Assembly: GCA_022771695.1 (NCBI GenBank) | Contig: JALEKJ010000062.1 | Coordinates: forward strand, 62,001-126,000 | Direction of reading: 5' to 3' | Length of the DNA stretch: 64,000 nt | Origin: Roseburia sp. | GTDB lineage: Bacteria > Bacillota > Clostridia > Lachnospirales > Lachnospiraceae | Shown here: positions 53,076 through 63,300 of the stretch, piece by piece | Position numbering within the stretch: the stretch's first letter is position 1 | How the letters are laid out: every line of letters begins with the position of its first letter | Made by a program: the position numbers and the translations under genes | Notes under the pieces: model-generated | Database searches by the model: none | What the model was told of the DNA's origin: nothing | What the model saw: the letters and a program-made list of their open reading frames with translations, nothing else

Positions 53076-53210
53076 TTATTGTATCACAAAAATGGGAATG
53101 ACACGCTCAAAATTGTAAGTAAAGATATATTGTCCGATAGCAGTTCCGGCTTCCCTGATGTTGCTGCACTGTACCAGATACGCTTCTTCATATTTGAAGC
53201 CGCGGTAATC
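53076..53210 (-). pseudogene. IS3-type transposase (OrfB) C-terminal remnant
   Basis: On the minus strand a short frame reads DYRGFKYEEAYLVQCSNIRE, then AGTAIGQYIFTYNFERVIPI and a stop at 53076. The spaced KYEE-YL, EA, AI-YI and YN-R pattern is that of the end of an IS3-family integrase-core transposase, but the usual RPH terminal motif is altered to RVIP. Upstream to about 53330 another short coding-like piece (YENCWKLFSYVKENLEDSIV) is present in a different frame, origin unknown. Together they account for the 335-base gap between the DUF2589 and surface-protein genes. Confidence 0.5.
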
Positions 53211-53341
53211 TATGATATACAATAAAGTCTACATATGCTGTCTTATCTTCCTTCAAAGGAACTATTGAATCCTCTAAGTTCTCTTTTACATACGAGAACA
53301 GCTTCCAGCAATTCTCATACTACCATTTGTAGATATTTCTC

Positions 53342-55150
53342 CTATGGAGCACTTATCGTTACCGAGGTCGCACCTGTAAACCCGTACACACCATTTCCGG
53401 CGGTCACGTAGGTATGAATTGTATACTTACCATAATTGTTGTTATGATTCTGAATATTTACCTGCGTTGCATAACTTCCATCACACAACTTCCATGCGGT
53501 GTACCAACGCGTATCGCTCTGATCCGACTCGCTCCACACCGGGACCTGCACTTTTACTACTCCGGACGGTGCGTCAACTCCATAAATAAAAACATCAAAC
53601 GTTCCGTTTGCAGGAAGCACATTCTTTACCTCTATGGACTGTACCCTTGCACCTGCCACGGAAAATGTCGTATTTCCTAAAAGTACCTTCGTTCCGTTTG
53701 CGTTTTCTCCATACAGATGTACTTGATATGTTCCGGCAGTTTTGTGTGTTGCAATAGATAAATCTTTTCGCCACATGCCTTCGGATACCTGTTCTGCCAC
53801 ATGCCATACCAAGTCGTCCTGTCCGCCATTTTCACTCCAGACCGCAAAATATGCCTTCTGCACACCGCCTGCCAACTTCACGCTATCCGCAATCAACTTA
53901 CAGGTATTCTCATCAGAGGCAAGCAGCGTCTGGATGCTCGCTGATGGTGGATAAATTTCCACCGAAGTTCCACCTATATACTGCACAATTCCATTACCGG
54001 CTGTCACATTAGCGTGTATTGCATACTTCCCATAGCGGTAACCATGGTCACCGATGTTTACCTGCATTGCATAGGTTCCATCGCTCTGTTCCCACGCCGT
54101 ATACCAACGCAAGTCACTCTGGTCATCCTTACTCCACACTGCCAGTTGTACACTCATCACTCCGGACGGACATGTAATTCCATCGATAAAAATGTCAAAC
54201 GTTCCGTTTGCTCCAAACACATTTTTCGCCTTTATGGACTCTGCCTCAACACCGGTTACATTAAAAGTGGTATTGCCCAAAAATACTCTTTCACCAATGT
54301 TCTTCTCCCCATACAAATGCACGTGGTAAGTTCCTGCAGTCTTATGTGTTGCAATCGAAATATCTTTCTTCCAAACTCCACCGGAATTCTGCTTTGCCTG
54401 ATACCACATCAGGTCATCCTGTCCGCCCTCGTCACTCCAAACTGCAAAGTATACATTCTGCACGCCACCTGCCAAGCCAACATTACTCGCACTCAAACTG
54501 GCTGTTTTCTCGTCAGAAGATAATATTGCCTGTACCGCCGCTTGCGGTGGATTCACCGTCACCGTCGTCGCTCCAACAAACGTTTGTGCCTGTGTCCCGG
54601 ATGTCACGTACACATGCACGGAATACTCTGCATAATTGTAATTGTGATTCTGCAGATTTATCTGCGTCGCATAGCTTCCGTCGCTCTGTCTCCATGCCTC
54701 ATACCAGCGAATATCACTCTGATCCGGCTGACTCCATACCGGAACCTGAACAGAGTCAACTCCACTTGTCGCAGAAACCCCTGTTATAAAAACATCAAAA
54801 GTTCCCGTACTACTATTTAAATTTCTAATCTCAATTCCCTGTATTGACGCAGATTCCTCATGTAAAAACGCAGTCCGCACAACACATGTAGACTCTCCGC
54901 TACTATTTACCGTATACGCCCATACATGATAAATACCGTTTTCCCTGTGATTTGTAATCGGGAATGTGGCGCTCCATGTACCCTCACCATTTGAAGACGC
55001 ATTATAATATCTTAAGTCATTCTGTCCGTCTATGTCTCCCCATACAGCAAATGACACCGCCACAGTTCCACTATCAGCATCAATCCCCGACAAAGTCAGT
55101 CTATATTCCCCTGCTGTCGGCGATCGTACGGTCACTGTTGGAACAGCCTC
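53342..55150 (-). repeat. Six GBS Bsp-like modules of the beta-helix protein
   Basis: Each ~100-residue module carries a W-S/G-D/GGQ-DL-WY-A core. Types alternate: one begins with a strand such as IRNLNSSTGTFDVFITGV and has VPVWSQPDQSD; the other has YFAVWSDEGGQDDL and a THKTAGTYHVHLYGE ending. The last module ends the protein. Confidence 0.8.
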
Positions 55151-57046
55151 CTCCGATGGCAACTCCTGCTCCTGCACCTCCACCTCCTCAGCGATGGTCT
55201 TCAAACTCATATCCGTTATCCATCCCGTACTCGTCTTATAACCATAGCCCGGTGCCAACAAATCTCTCACTGTCAAATCCGCACTCGCATCAATCGTCAG
55301 TCCACTGATGAATCCACCTGACAAGCTCACATTTCCGCGGACAACCCTAATCCCCCAAGATTCACCTGCTATATTTCCGCTTAACACCGTCAGACTACCA
55401 CCATCGACGCAGATAGCACATCCATCGTCTGACGTATATTCGTCATAAATTCCATACAAACCATCATAACTATCCTGTACAGTCAGATTTCCTGCACTGA
55501 CATAAATTAGTCCATTCTTTCCATCACTGCCCTTGCCACTTCCCGAAAGCGTATAACCGTCTACATCTAACGTCAAATCTACATTGCTATTCGCTAATAT
55601 CAACTGCTTATTTTCAGCCACCATAACAGGTCTTAGCAATGTCATGGTCGCTTTGACTGCTGTCGTGCTCTCGCAAACTGTGTTCCACGCACTTTCCATA
55701 TCCGTATAGTTTGTCACATTTCCGTCAATTTCAACACTCACCACATCAGCTACTGTCGACATTACTGTCGTCCACACACCACGCTGTTTCTCCAAAATCA
55801 TTCCACTTTGTAACGCATAGGGTTTAAATGTAAATGTGCCATCTCCCGCTGCCGCTGAGGCATCGATATAGCCATGGTTTTCCAGCGCAATACCTGATCC
55901 ACTTAAAACATTTGCATCTGCCACCTCAAAAGCTGTGACGCCGCTTATATTTCCTTTAACAGTAAGCGTGTCATCTTTACCCAGCCGCAATGTACCTCCA
56001 CCGGTAAAATCTGTCACAGAAAATGTATTGTCCACCATAACCGCAGACAAATCCAAATATGTACCGTTATTGATGCTGACATTCACATCAGCATTTAACG
56101 CTTTGGGAATCAGATTGCCACTTTTGACTGTCAGTGTCCCAATATCAGAAAACTCCATATTATAATTGGGATATACTGTTGAAAAAATTACATCTGCTTT
56201 ATTCGTGTTGCTTGCCAGACCATATATATTACTAACTTTGCTGTTGTTTAACTCGATTGTAACCGTTCCGTTTACAGGATAGTTTTCTTCACTTGGTACA
56301 GGTGCCTCCGGCTCAGTTCCTCCAAAAAGGTCACTCGCATCATATACACCGGTCTTTGCACCACATGCATAAACATTTCCTAAACTTTTGTCCGTCGTAC
56401 TATTAATCGTAATAGTTGCCGGCAAATCACTGCCCTCATTCATGCTGCCCGCATAAATATTTCCAAACTGTGCTGCAGAGCCATTGATAATAATTTTTCC
56501 ATGACCACCTTTTGCTGCTGTACTTCCTGCAACTCCACCTGCAAACAAATGTACTGCACGCGTGCCGGAAAGCTGCGTCACATTTGTCAGTGTCAATGTA
56601 TGTCCATTTGCAAAAATAGCATTCTTCTCCTTATTTGTAAGCGCAATCGCCATATTTTCAAATGTAACATCTGCACCCAAAATAATTCCCGCACGACGCA
56701 AGCACAAATCAGAACCGGATTCGCTCGTAATCGTAACCGCTTTATCAATAACTAGCGGTGTAGAATCATTTGTTCCATCCACTCCTACATAAGCGCCACC
56801 TGCGCCAATAATAATGGTTCCACCCTCCGTCACATTTGCCAATGCAGTCTCAAAATCCTGATAAGGATCTGCCGCTGTACCGGTCCCGATTCCACTTGCC
56901 GTATCATCTGTATACACGACATCACTGAGTGATAACAACATTGGAATCCCCGCATCATCCTCGCTCTCAGTGGCCAAGACTGATACCGGCGCACTAAATA
57001 TAATCATACACACGCATAGTAAAGCACTTAATATTCTTTGTTTCAT
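53342..57046 (-). CDS. Secreted modular surface protein: beta-helix-like region plus six GBS Bsp-like modules
   Basis: The start at 57046 has GGGAGAGAG upstream; 1234 residues. A signal peptide MKQRILSALLCVCMIIFSAP ends near VLATES. Residues ~45-600 are repetitive short-strand sequence (GTAADPYQDFETALANVTEG, then runs such as NVDLTLDVDGYTLSG and LTVLSGNIAGESWGIRV) that looks like a right-handed parallel beta-helix. From ~640 to the end are six ~100-residue GBS Bsp-like modules with the WS-DQSD/GGQDDL cores. There is no LPXTG or choline-binding anchor, so it is released or held by the modules. It sits 55 bases downstream of the transglutaminase-like gene and was probably transcribed with it. 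Confidence 0.82.
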   Translation of the reverse strand: MKQRILSALLCVCMIIFSAPVSVLATESEDDAGIPMLLSLSDVVYTDDTASGIGTGTAADPYQDFETALANVTEGGTIIIGAGGAYVGVDGTNDSTPLVIDKAVTITSESGSDLCLRRAGIILGADVTFENMAIALTNKEKNAIFANGHTLTLTNVTQLSGTRAVHLFAGGVAGSTAAKGGHGKIIINGSAAQFGNIYAGSMNEGSDLPATITINSTTDKSLGNVYACGAKTGVYDASDLFGGTEPEAPVPSEENYPVNGTVTIELNNSKVSNIYGLASNTNKADVIFSTVYPNYNMEFSDIGTLTVKSGNLIPKALNADVNVSINNGTYLDLSAVMVDNTFSVTDFTGGGTLRLGKDDTLTVKGNISGVTAFEVADANVLSGSGIALENHGYIDASAAAGDGTFTFKPYALQSGMILEKQRGVWTTVMSTVADVVSVEIDGNVTNYTDMESAWNTVCESTTAVKATMTLLRPVMVAENKQLILANSNVDLTLDVDGYTLSGSGKGSDGKNGLIYVSAGNLTVQDSYDGLYGIYDEYTSDDGCAICVDGGSLTVLSGNIAGESWGIRVVRGNVSLSGGFISGLTIDASADLTVRDLLAPGYGYKTSTGWITDMSLKTIAEEVEVQEQELPSEEAVPTVTVRSPTAGEYRLTLSGIDADSGTVAVSFAVWGDIDGQNDLRYYNASSNGEGTWSATFPITNHRENGIYHVWAYTVNSSGESTCVVRTAFLHEESASIQGIEIRNLNSSTGTFDVFITGVSATSGVDSVQVPVWSQPDQSDIRWYEAWRQSDGSYATQINLQNHNYNYAEYSVHVYVTSGTQAQTFVGATTVTVNPPQAAVQAILSSDEKTASLSASNVGLAGGVQNVYFAVWSDEGGQDDLMWYQAKQNSGGVWKKDISIATHKTAGTYHVHLYGEKNIGERVFLGNTTFNVTGVEAESIKAKNVFGANGTFDIFIDGITCPSGVMSVQLAVWSKDDQSDLRWYTAWEQSDGTYAMQVNIGDHGYRYGKYAIHANVTAGNGIVQYIGGTSVEIYPPSASIQTLLASDENTCKLIADSVKLAGGVQKAYFAVWSENGGQDDLVWHVAEQVSEGMWRKDLSIATHKTAGTYQVHLYGENANGTKVLLGNTTFSVAGARVQSIEVKNVLPANGTFDVFIYGVDAPSGVVKVQVPVWSESDQSDTRWYTAWKLCDGSYATQVNIQNHNNNYGKYTIHTYVTAGNGVYGFTGATSVTISAP

Positions 57047-57101
57047 TCTACTCTCTCCCATTTCAGCATATGCATCCGCAAAACATCGCCTTCATATTCT
57101 C

Positions 57102-58905
57102 TCATTGCTGCAACCTTGCCTCAGCCGCTCCTGTAAACATGCGAACTCCGTTTCCCGCTATCACATAAGTATGTATTGTATATTTTCCACGGTTATTATT
57201 ATGATTCCGAATATTGACCTGTGTCGCATAGCTTCCATCACTCTGTTTCCACGCTGTATACCATATCAAATCACTCTGATCATTTTTGCTCCAAACCGGT
57301 ATCTGCACCTGCTCCACACCTGACGGGGATTTGATGCCATAAATATATACATCAAATGTTCCGGTTACAGGATTCAAATTCTTCACTTCAACAGATTGTA
57401 CCGTCACGTTGGACACGGAAAATGTCTTAGCTCCTAAAATGTACCGAATACCATCTCCGGTTTCACCATACAGATGTACCTGATAGATTCCCGGAGTCTT
57501 GTGTGTGCCTATGAAGATTTCTTTCTTCCAGGTTCCTGCATAGGCTTGTTCTGCCTGATACCAGCACAAATCATCCTGACCACCCTGCTCACTCCATACC
57601 GCAAAATATACTTTTTCAAGCCCTAATGCCACTCCCACATTGCTGGCTATCAGATTACATCTTGTCTCATCTGCGGATAATAGTGTCTTCACGCTAATCT
57701 GTGGTTCATTTACCACAACAGACGCTGCCCCTGTATATGTTTTTACCTGCGTCTTTGATGTCACATAGACATGTACCGTATATTCTGCATAATTATAATT
57801 ATGATTCTTAAGGTTTACCTGCGTTGCATAACTTCCATCATTTTGTCTCCATGCCGTATACCACACAATGTCACTTTGATCCTCTTTACTCCAAACCGGA
57901 ATCTGAACAGAGTCTACGCCACAGCTTGCCGTAACCCCTTTTACAAAAACATCAAAAGTTCCTGCACTGGCATTTAAATTTTTCACTTCAATCTCTTGTA
58001 CCGACGCAGACTCATCATGTCTGAACGCAGTCATAACAAGACACGTATTTACTCCGTCCTTTCTTTGCGCATAGGCTCCAACGTAATATATCCCTCTTTC
58101 TCCGTGATTTGCAATCGGGAATTCAACATTCCATTTACCTGCACTACTTGAGCTTGCATTATACCAACGCAAATCATTTTGACCATCATTTTCTCCCCAG
58201 ATGGCAAAAGTCACCCCATTAATATCGCCATATGCATTTAATCCTGACAGCGTCAGCCTGTATTGTCCTGATGCTATTGGTAATACTGTTACCGATGGCG
58301 ATGGTACTGTAAACGTTGTACCTCCGACATATTTTCTTTCATTCTGATTATTTATCACATACACATGTGCATAATAGAGTCCATCTGTTCCATGATTTGC
58401 CACCGGAACACTCTCTTCGTATTTACCCGTTGCATTCTTTGTTGCTGTATACCAAATCAAATCATCCTGTCCATTTTTTTCACTCCATACCGCAAACCGA
58501 ACTTCACGAACACCTCCCTGTACCCCAACATTTTCTGCTATTATCTTGTATATTGTTTCATCTTCTGATGCCTGTACCGTTACCTCAGCGTAAGGCTGCT
58601 CCATTGTAGTTTTCGTTTGTCCCGCAAACTTGCAAACGCCATTTTCCGTTGTCACATAAACATGTACTGTATACTCTCCGTAATCATATTTATGATTTTT
58701 TATATCTACCTGTGCTATGTAGCTGCCATCCTCCTGTTTTACTGCTGTATACCAGTATATATTATCCTGACTACTACCACTCCACACAGGCACCTGCACC
58801 TCAGAGACATCACCTGTTGCAGATATGCCTTCTAACACAACATCAAAAGAACCCTTTCCATTATCCATATTACGGATTTCAATATTCTGTATCGAAATCG
58901 TCTCA
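57102..58905 (-). repeat. Six GBS Bsp-like modules of the transglutaminase-like protein
   Basis: Modules of ~97 residues with cores VPVWSGSSQDNIYWYTA, FAVWSEKNGQDDLIWYTA, FAIWGENDGQNDLRWYNA, then WSKEDQSD, WSEQGGQDDL and WSKNDQSD. The last ends at the stop. Confidence 0.8.
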
Positions 58906-60131
58906 TTATCTTCAACCCTACACGTCAACTGCTCGTTCCCATAAGAAACTGTCAACTTCTTGTTATCCCAGCTTTCCTTTGACAACTGATATGCCACCAG
59001 ATTGTAGATAACATTCTTGTAGCTATCCGGCATGCTGCTTGTCACCGGAAGTGTAAATTCTGTCTTACCCTCCGCTATATTCTGTTTCACCGTATCCATA
59101 AATGGATTGGACCACTGTGCTATTTCACCTGTCTTTATAAAATAATTATTCTCAAGCGCTGTTGATTCATATCCCGGTACTGCCCCTGTATGCTCATCAT
59201 GAACAAGACTAATGATATCATCCGTCAGCCCAAAGTACATATGTTCATAATAGGTGCCTTTATAACTATCTCCCATATCATCCCACGTACTGTCAATCTG
59301 ATACCATTCACCATCCATTTTCACAGCAGTCCATACATGAACATTTCCCTCCATTCTTCCTGTCTGGATTCCAACCTTGTTCAGAAGCTTGACATATGCC
59401 TCATGATAGGACTCGCAGGTTCCCTCGCCTCTTGCCAATACGCCTTCCGCAGAGCAATAGCTGTAAGAATGATCATAATCCGCATGATCAATAATCCAAT
59501 CGTGTAGCCAGAGCGCTTTCTCAAAATCTGTTGAACATTCTGCCTCACACTGTGCAGCCACAGTAGTTACAATCTGTTCCACCGATGGATAGCTTTCATC
59601 CTGTATCACGATTGGATATTCATACAACCCCGTCATCTTCGTCTGATATGTCGTCATATCCATCACACTAAACCGGATATAATATGTACCGGATGCATAG
59701 AATGTAAATGTAAACGTATTACTATCCCCATACGCACCGTTAGAGCCAAAGCTTATGTCATAAACGTTTTTCAATTCAGAATCCATAAGTGCAGCGATTC
59801 TGTATTTATAATTTCCCGTTCCCCCTGTGGCATTCATTGTAAATGTCACAGGCGTTCCACATTTTATATCAGACGGATACTCTATGGAAAGACTTAACGA
59901 ATCAGCCTCCAACGCTACAGGTTCTTGACCTGCTATACCGGCATCACCAACATCCTCAATTTCTTCCTCCGCATTCGGAATGTCTTGTGTACTCTCTTCC
60001 GGAGCAAATTCTGAAATTGCCTCTGTCGCTTGCATATTCGTATTTTCTTCTGCCCATACAGGAAGAGCTACTTCCGAAAGAAGAATCGTCACCGACAATA
60101 TCATGTTAATTATAAGCTTTTTTACTTTCAT
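57102..60131 (-). CDS. Secreted transglutaminase-like protein with six GBS Bsp-like modules
   Basis: The start at 60131 follows GGGGGAAGT; 1009 residues. A signal peptide (KKLIINMILSVTILLSEVAL) ends near PVWAEE. An N-terminal beta-sandwich (about 75-185) precedes a transglutaminase-like domain: Cys in GEGTCESYHEAYVKLLNKVG, His in EGNVHVWTAVK and Asp in WYQIDSTWDDMG, so the Cys-His-Asp triad is complete. After a linker, six GBS Bsp-like modules fill residues ~415-1009. Extracellular members of this family cross-link or proteolyse surface proteins; the target is unknown. It lies downstream of a terminator that closes the autolysin gene, with its own candidate promoter at 60227-60256. Confidence 0.85.
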   Translation of the reverse strand: MKVKKLIINMILSVTILLSEVALPVWAEENTNMQATEAISEFAPEESTQDIPNAEEEIEDVGDAGIAGQEPVALEADSLSLSIEYPSDIKCGTPVTFTMNATGGTGNYKYRIAALMDSELKNVYDISFGSNGAYGDSNTFTFTFYASGTYYIRFSVMDMTTYQTKMTGLYEYPIVIQDESYPSVEQIVTTVAAQCEAECSTDFEKALWLHDWIIDHADYDHSYSYCSAEGVLARGEGTCESYHEAYVKLLNKVGIQTGRMEGNVHVWTAVKMDGEWYQIDSTWDDMGDSYKGTYYEHMYFGLTDDIISLVHDEHTGAVPGYESTALENNYFIKTGEIAQWSNPFMDTVKQNIAEGKTEFTLPVTSSMPDSYKNVIYNLVAYQLSKESWDNKKLTVSYGNEQLTCRVEDNETISIQNIEIRNMDNGKGSFDVVLEGISATGDVSEVQVPVWSGSSQDNIYWYTAVKQEDGSYIAQVDIKNHKYDYGEYTVHVYVTTENGVCKFAGQTKTTMEQPYAEVTVQASEDETIYKIIAENVGVQGGVREVRFAVWSEKNGQDDLIWYTATKNATGKYEESVPVANHGTDGLYYAHVYVINNQNERKYVGGTTFTVPSPSVTVLPIASGQYRLTLSGLNAYGDINGVTFAIWGENDGQNDLRWYNASSSSAGKWNVEFPIANHGERGIYYVGAYAQRKDGVNTCLVMTAFRHDESASVQEIEVKNLNASAGTFDVFVKGVTASCGVDSVQIPVWSKEDQSDIVWYTAWRQNDGSYATQVNLKNHNYNYAEYTVHVYVTSKTQVKTYTGAASVVVNEPQISVKTLLSADETRCNLIASNVGVALGLEKVYFAVWSEQGGQDDLCWYQAEQAYAGTWKKEIFIGTHKTPGIYQVHLYGETGDGIRYILGAKTFSVSNVTVQSVEVKNLNPVTGTFDVYIYGIKSPSGVEQVQIPVWSKNDQSDLIWYTAWKQSDGSYATQVNIRNHNNNRGKYTIHTYVIAGNGVRMFTGAAEARLQQ

Positions 60132-60282
60132 ACTTCCCCCACGTATCTCCCAAATCAAAACCGACAAACTCCACTTTTATTTCTCTAAGTGTTTCTTGCG
60201 TCATTTCGCCATTCATCCTTATTTTTATATTAGCATCTCCGTTCATATAAAGTCCACTGTTTTTAGTACTTTTGTCACTCAT
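60106..60282 (-). CDS. Possible 58-residue small ORF overlapping the transglutaminase-like start
   Basis: ATG at 60282 opens MSDKSTKNSGLYMNGDANIK and the frame runs to 60106, overlapping the start of the next gene. Composition is coding-like, but AGGA directly touches the ATG, which is too close for good initiation. The same frame is open all the way back to the autolysin stop at 60340. Since it overlaps the candidate promoter, chance is a fair explanation. Confidence 0.2.
   Translation of the reverse strand: MSDKSTKNSGLYMNGDANIKIRMNGEMTQETLREIKVEFVGFDLGDTWGKYESKKAYN
60227..60256 (-). promoter_or_regulatory. Candidate extended -10 promoter of the transglutaminase-like gene
   Basis: Minus-strand TGC-TAATAT (-10 at 60227-60232) with TGGACT (60251-60256) 18 bases upstream, in the 208-base gap after the autolysin terminator. 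Confidence 0.45.
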
Positions 60283-60296
60283 TCCTAAAAAGTAAG

Positions 60297-60332
60297 CAAA
60301 AACCCGATAAAGCTGCTTAGCCTTATCGGGTT
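60297..60332 (-). terminator. Terminator of the autolysin gene
   Basis: AACCCGATAA (60301-60310) pairs with TTATCGGGTT (60323-60332), extended by an inner GC pair, and is followed on the minus strand by a T-run (GGGTTTTTGC). It lies eight bases after the stop at 60340. Confidence 0.85.
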
Positions 60333-60339
60333 CTCCGTT

Positions 60340-63300
60340 TTAGTACTGTTTTAAGTTGTTTACCATACTCACAATCTGATAACCATAGTTCTTCGCTGTA
60401 GCCCAGCCCTTACCGTAAGGATTTTCCTGGATTCCCAGCCACTCAACATATGGTGCTGTTCCCCTTGTCACATATCGGAATCTGTTGTCTACACAGGCAT
60501 TATTCAAAGCTTCATTATTTGCGTACGCTTTCAGATGCTGCACCTGTGCCCGAATTCCGGTTCTTACATCCGGAAAAGATTCTCCCTGAACACCGGCTCC
60601 GGTGCTTCCCATTCCGGCAAAATTGTATTGCTCTATCTTTACATTTCCGCCATACTTCAAAAATCCCGTTTCTTTCATCGCCTGGCAGAATGCAACCTCT
60701 GCCTTAATTCCTTCTGCCCTGCACTCTTCTATATAAATCTGACAAAATGCCTCGATCGTCGGTGCCTCTGTGTTTTGGTAAAAAGACGGATAACTCGCAT
60801 GACGATTATAATATGCCGTCATCTGTTGAACGGTAACGGATGTCGATCCACTGATTGGATGTAAAATATTGGTGACATTTACAATAGAACATGTTACGCG
60901 CCCTGCGCAGATACTAATTCCGTTATTGTCATATACATATGCATCTGCATAATACAATCCCGTATTGTTGGAATGATTTCGAACGTCCGCCCCGATGACA
61001 TAGCTTCCATCACTATTTGGTGTTGCGTCATACCACAACAAATCTGCCTGATTTCCGGAAGACCACACAGCAACTTTTACCGATGCAACTCCTGCCGGTG
61101 AACTGGCTCCTTCTACTCTAACCCCAAAGGTTCCATCTGTCTCATTATAGTTCACCAAACTTACTGATGATGCGCTTGGACCCTGCACCGTAAATTTGAT
61201 ACTTGCCATTGGAACATAGTTATTGTTACAGTCGATTGCATACACATCCGCTTCGTACACGCCTGCCGTTCTATGATTTGCAAGTGCGAAGCTCTGCTGC
61301 CATACACCGCTGGAAGTATTTCCTGCCTCATACCACTGGAGGTCGTCCTGTCCCCCAGCTTCGCTCCAAACTGCAAAATATGCCTTTTTCACGCCTCCTG
61401 ACAGTCCTACATCACTTGCTATCAGATTACAGGTCTGCCCATCCGGCAATATTCCTACCTGCACCTTTGTCTGTGGAAGGTTCATCGTCACAGAAGTTGA
61501 ACCGGTGAATTTACATACACCATTTCCTGCCGTTACATAGGTATGGATCGTATATTTTCCATAATTGTAATTGTGATTCTGAATGTTTATCTGCACCGCA
61601 TAACTTCCATCGCTCTGCTTTGTCGCCGTATACCACCGGATATCGCTCTGATCCTCCCGGCTCCACACCGGCACCTGTACCTTTGTCGCTCCGGATGGCG
61701 ATTCGATTCCATAAAGGAATACATCAAATGTTCCGGTTCCTTCCATCACATTCTTTACCCTTATGGTCTGCACAGATATATATGAAACATCAAATGTTGT
61801 CGTACCTAAGACAGTTCGCTTTCCTGTTATGTCTTCCCCATACAGATGCACTTGATAGGTTCCTTCTGTCTTATGGGCAGCTATAGAGATATCCTTCTGC
61901 CATATACCGCTTGCACTTTTTTCTGCCTCATACCACAACAGGTCGTCCTGTCCGCCCGTTTCACTCCAGACTGCAAAATATACCTTCTGCACGCCTCCTG
62001 CCATCTGTACACTGCTGGCTGACAGACTACAACTCTTTTCATCCGCCGCTAACGCTGCCTGAACCTTTGCCTGCGGCGGATAGATAGCAGTCGAAGTAGA
62101 ACCGACAAACTTCTTTACTCCATTTCCTGCCGTCACATAGGTATGGATTGTATACTTTCCATAAGTGTAATTATAATCGCGGATATTTATCTGTACCGCA
62201 TAGCTTCCATCGCTCTGCTTTGCCGCCGTATACCACCGGATATCACTCTGGTCTCCCTTGCTCCATACCGGCACCTGCACACTACTTACTCCTGACGGCG
62301 ATTCGATTCCTGAAATGAACACATCAAATGTCCCGTTTGCCGCATTCAGATTTTTCACTTTTATAGACTGTACGCCCACATAGTTTACTGTAAAGGATGT
62401 TGCTCCCAAAACAGAACGCTCTCCTTTACGGTTCTCTCCATACAGGTGTACCTGATAAGTTCCTTCTGTCTTATGAGCAGCTATAGAGATATCCTTCTGC
62501 CAGGTACCGTCTGCATTTTTTTCTGCCTCATACCACAACAGGTCATCCTGTCCGCCAGCTTCGCTCCAGACTGCAAAATATGCCTTCTGTATGCCTCCTG
62601 ATACCGCCACATTGCTTGCTGTCAAACTACAGGTTTTCTCATCCGAGGATAAGACCGCCTGTACCTTCGCCTGAGGCTGATTTACCGTTACAGACGTTGC
62701 CCCCACAAAGGTTTTGATTTGGGTTGTCGACTTTACATATACATGTACTGTATATTCGCCATAATTATAATCATGATCCTGAACATTAACCTGGATGGCA
62801 TAACTTCCGTCACTTTGCAATGCCGCCGTATACCATTTGATGTCGCTCTGATCTTCCTTGCTCCACACCGGCACCTGTACAGTCTTCACGCCACATGTCG
62901 CAGAAACTCCCTTTATATATACATCAAAGATTCCTGCATTGCTATTCAGATTCTTAATCTCAATACTCTGTACGGATGCGGACTCCTCATGCCGAAACGC
63001 CGTCTTGACGACACAAGTGCTTGTCATTCCCATATTTACACCATAGGCCCATATGTTATATACACCAGCTTCCCCATGATTCGCGATAGGAAGTACCACA
63101 CTCCATGTACCATCACTATTCTGAGTGGCATTGTAGCATCTTAAATCATTTTGCCCGTCAGCCTCTCCCCATATGGCAAAAGAAACTCCTGCGGTGCCTC
63201 CCGGTATGGTCATCCCTGACAACGTAACAGAATATTGTCCCGCTGATATCGGCTGCACCGTCACCGCGCCACCTGTCACCTGAAAGGAACAGCTCGCACG

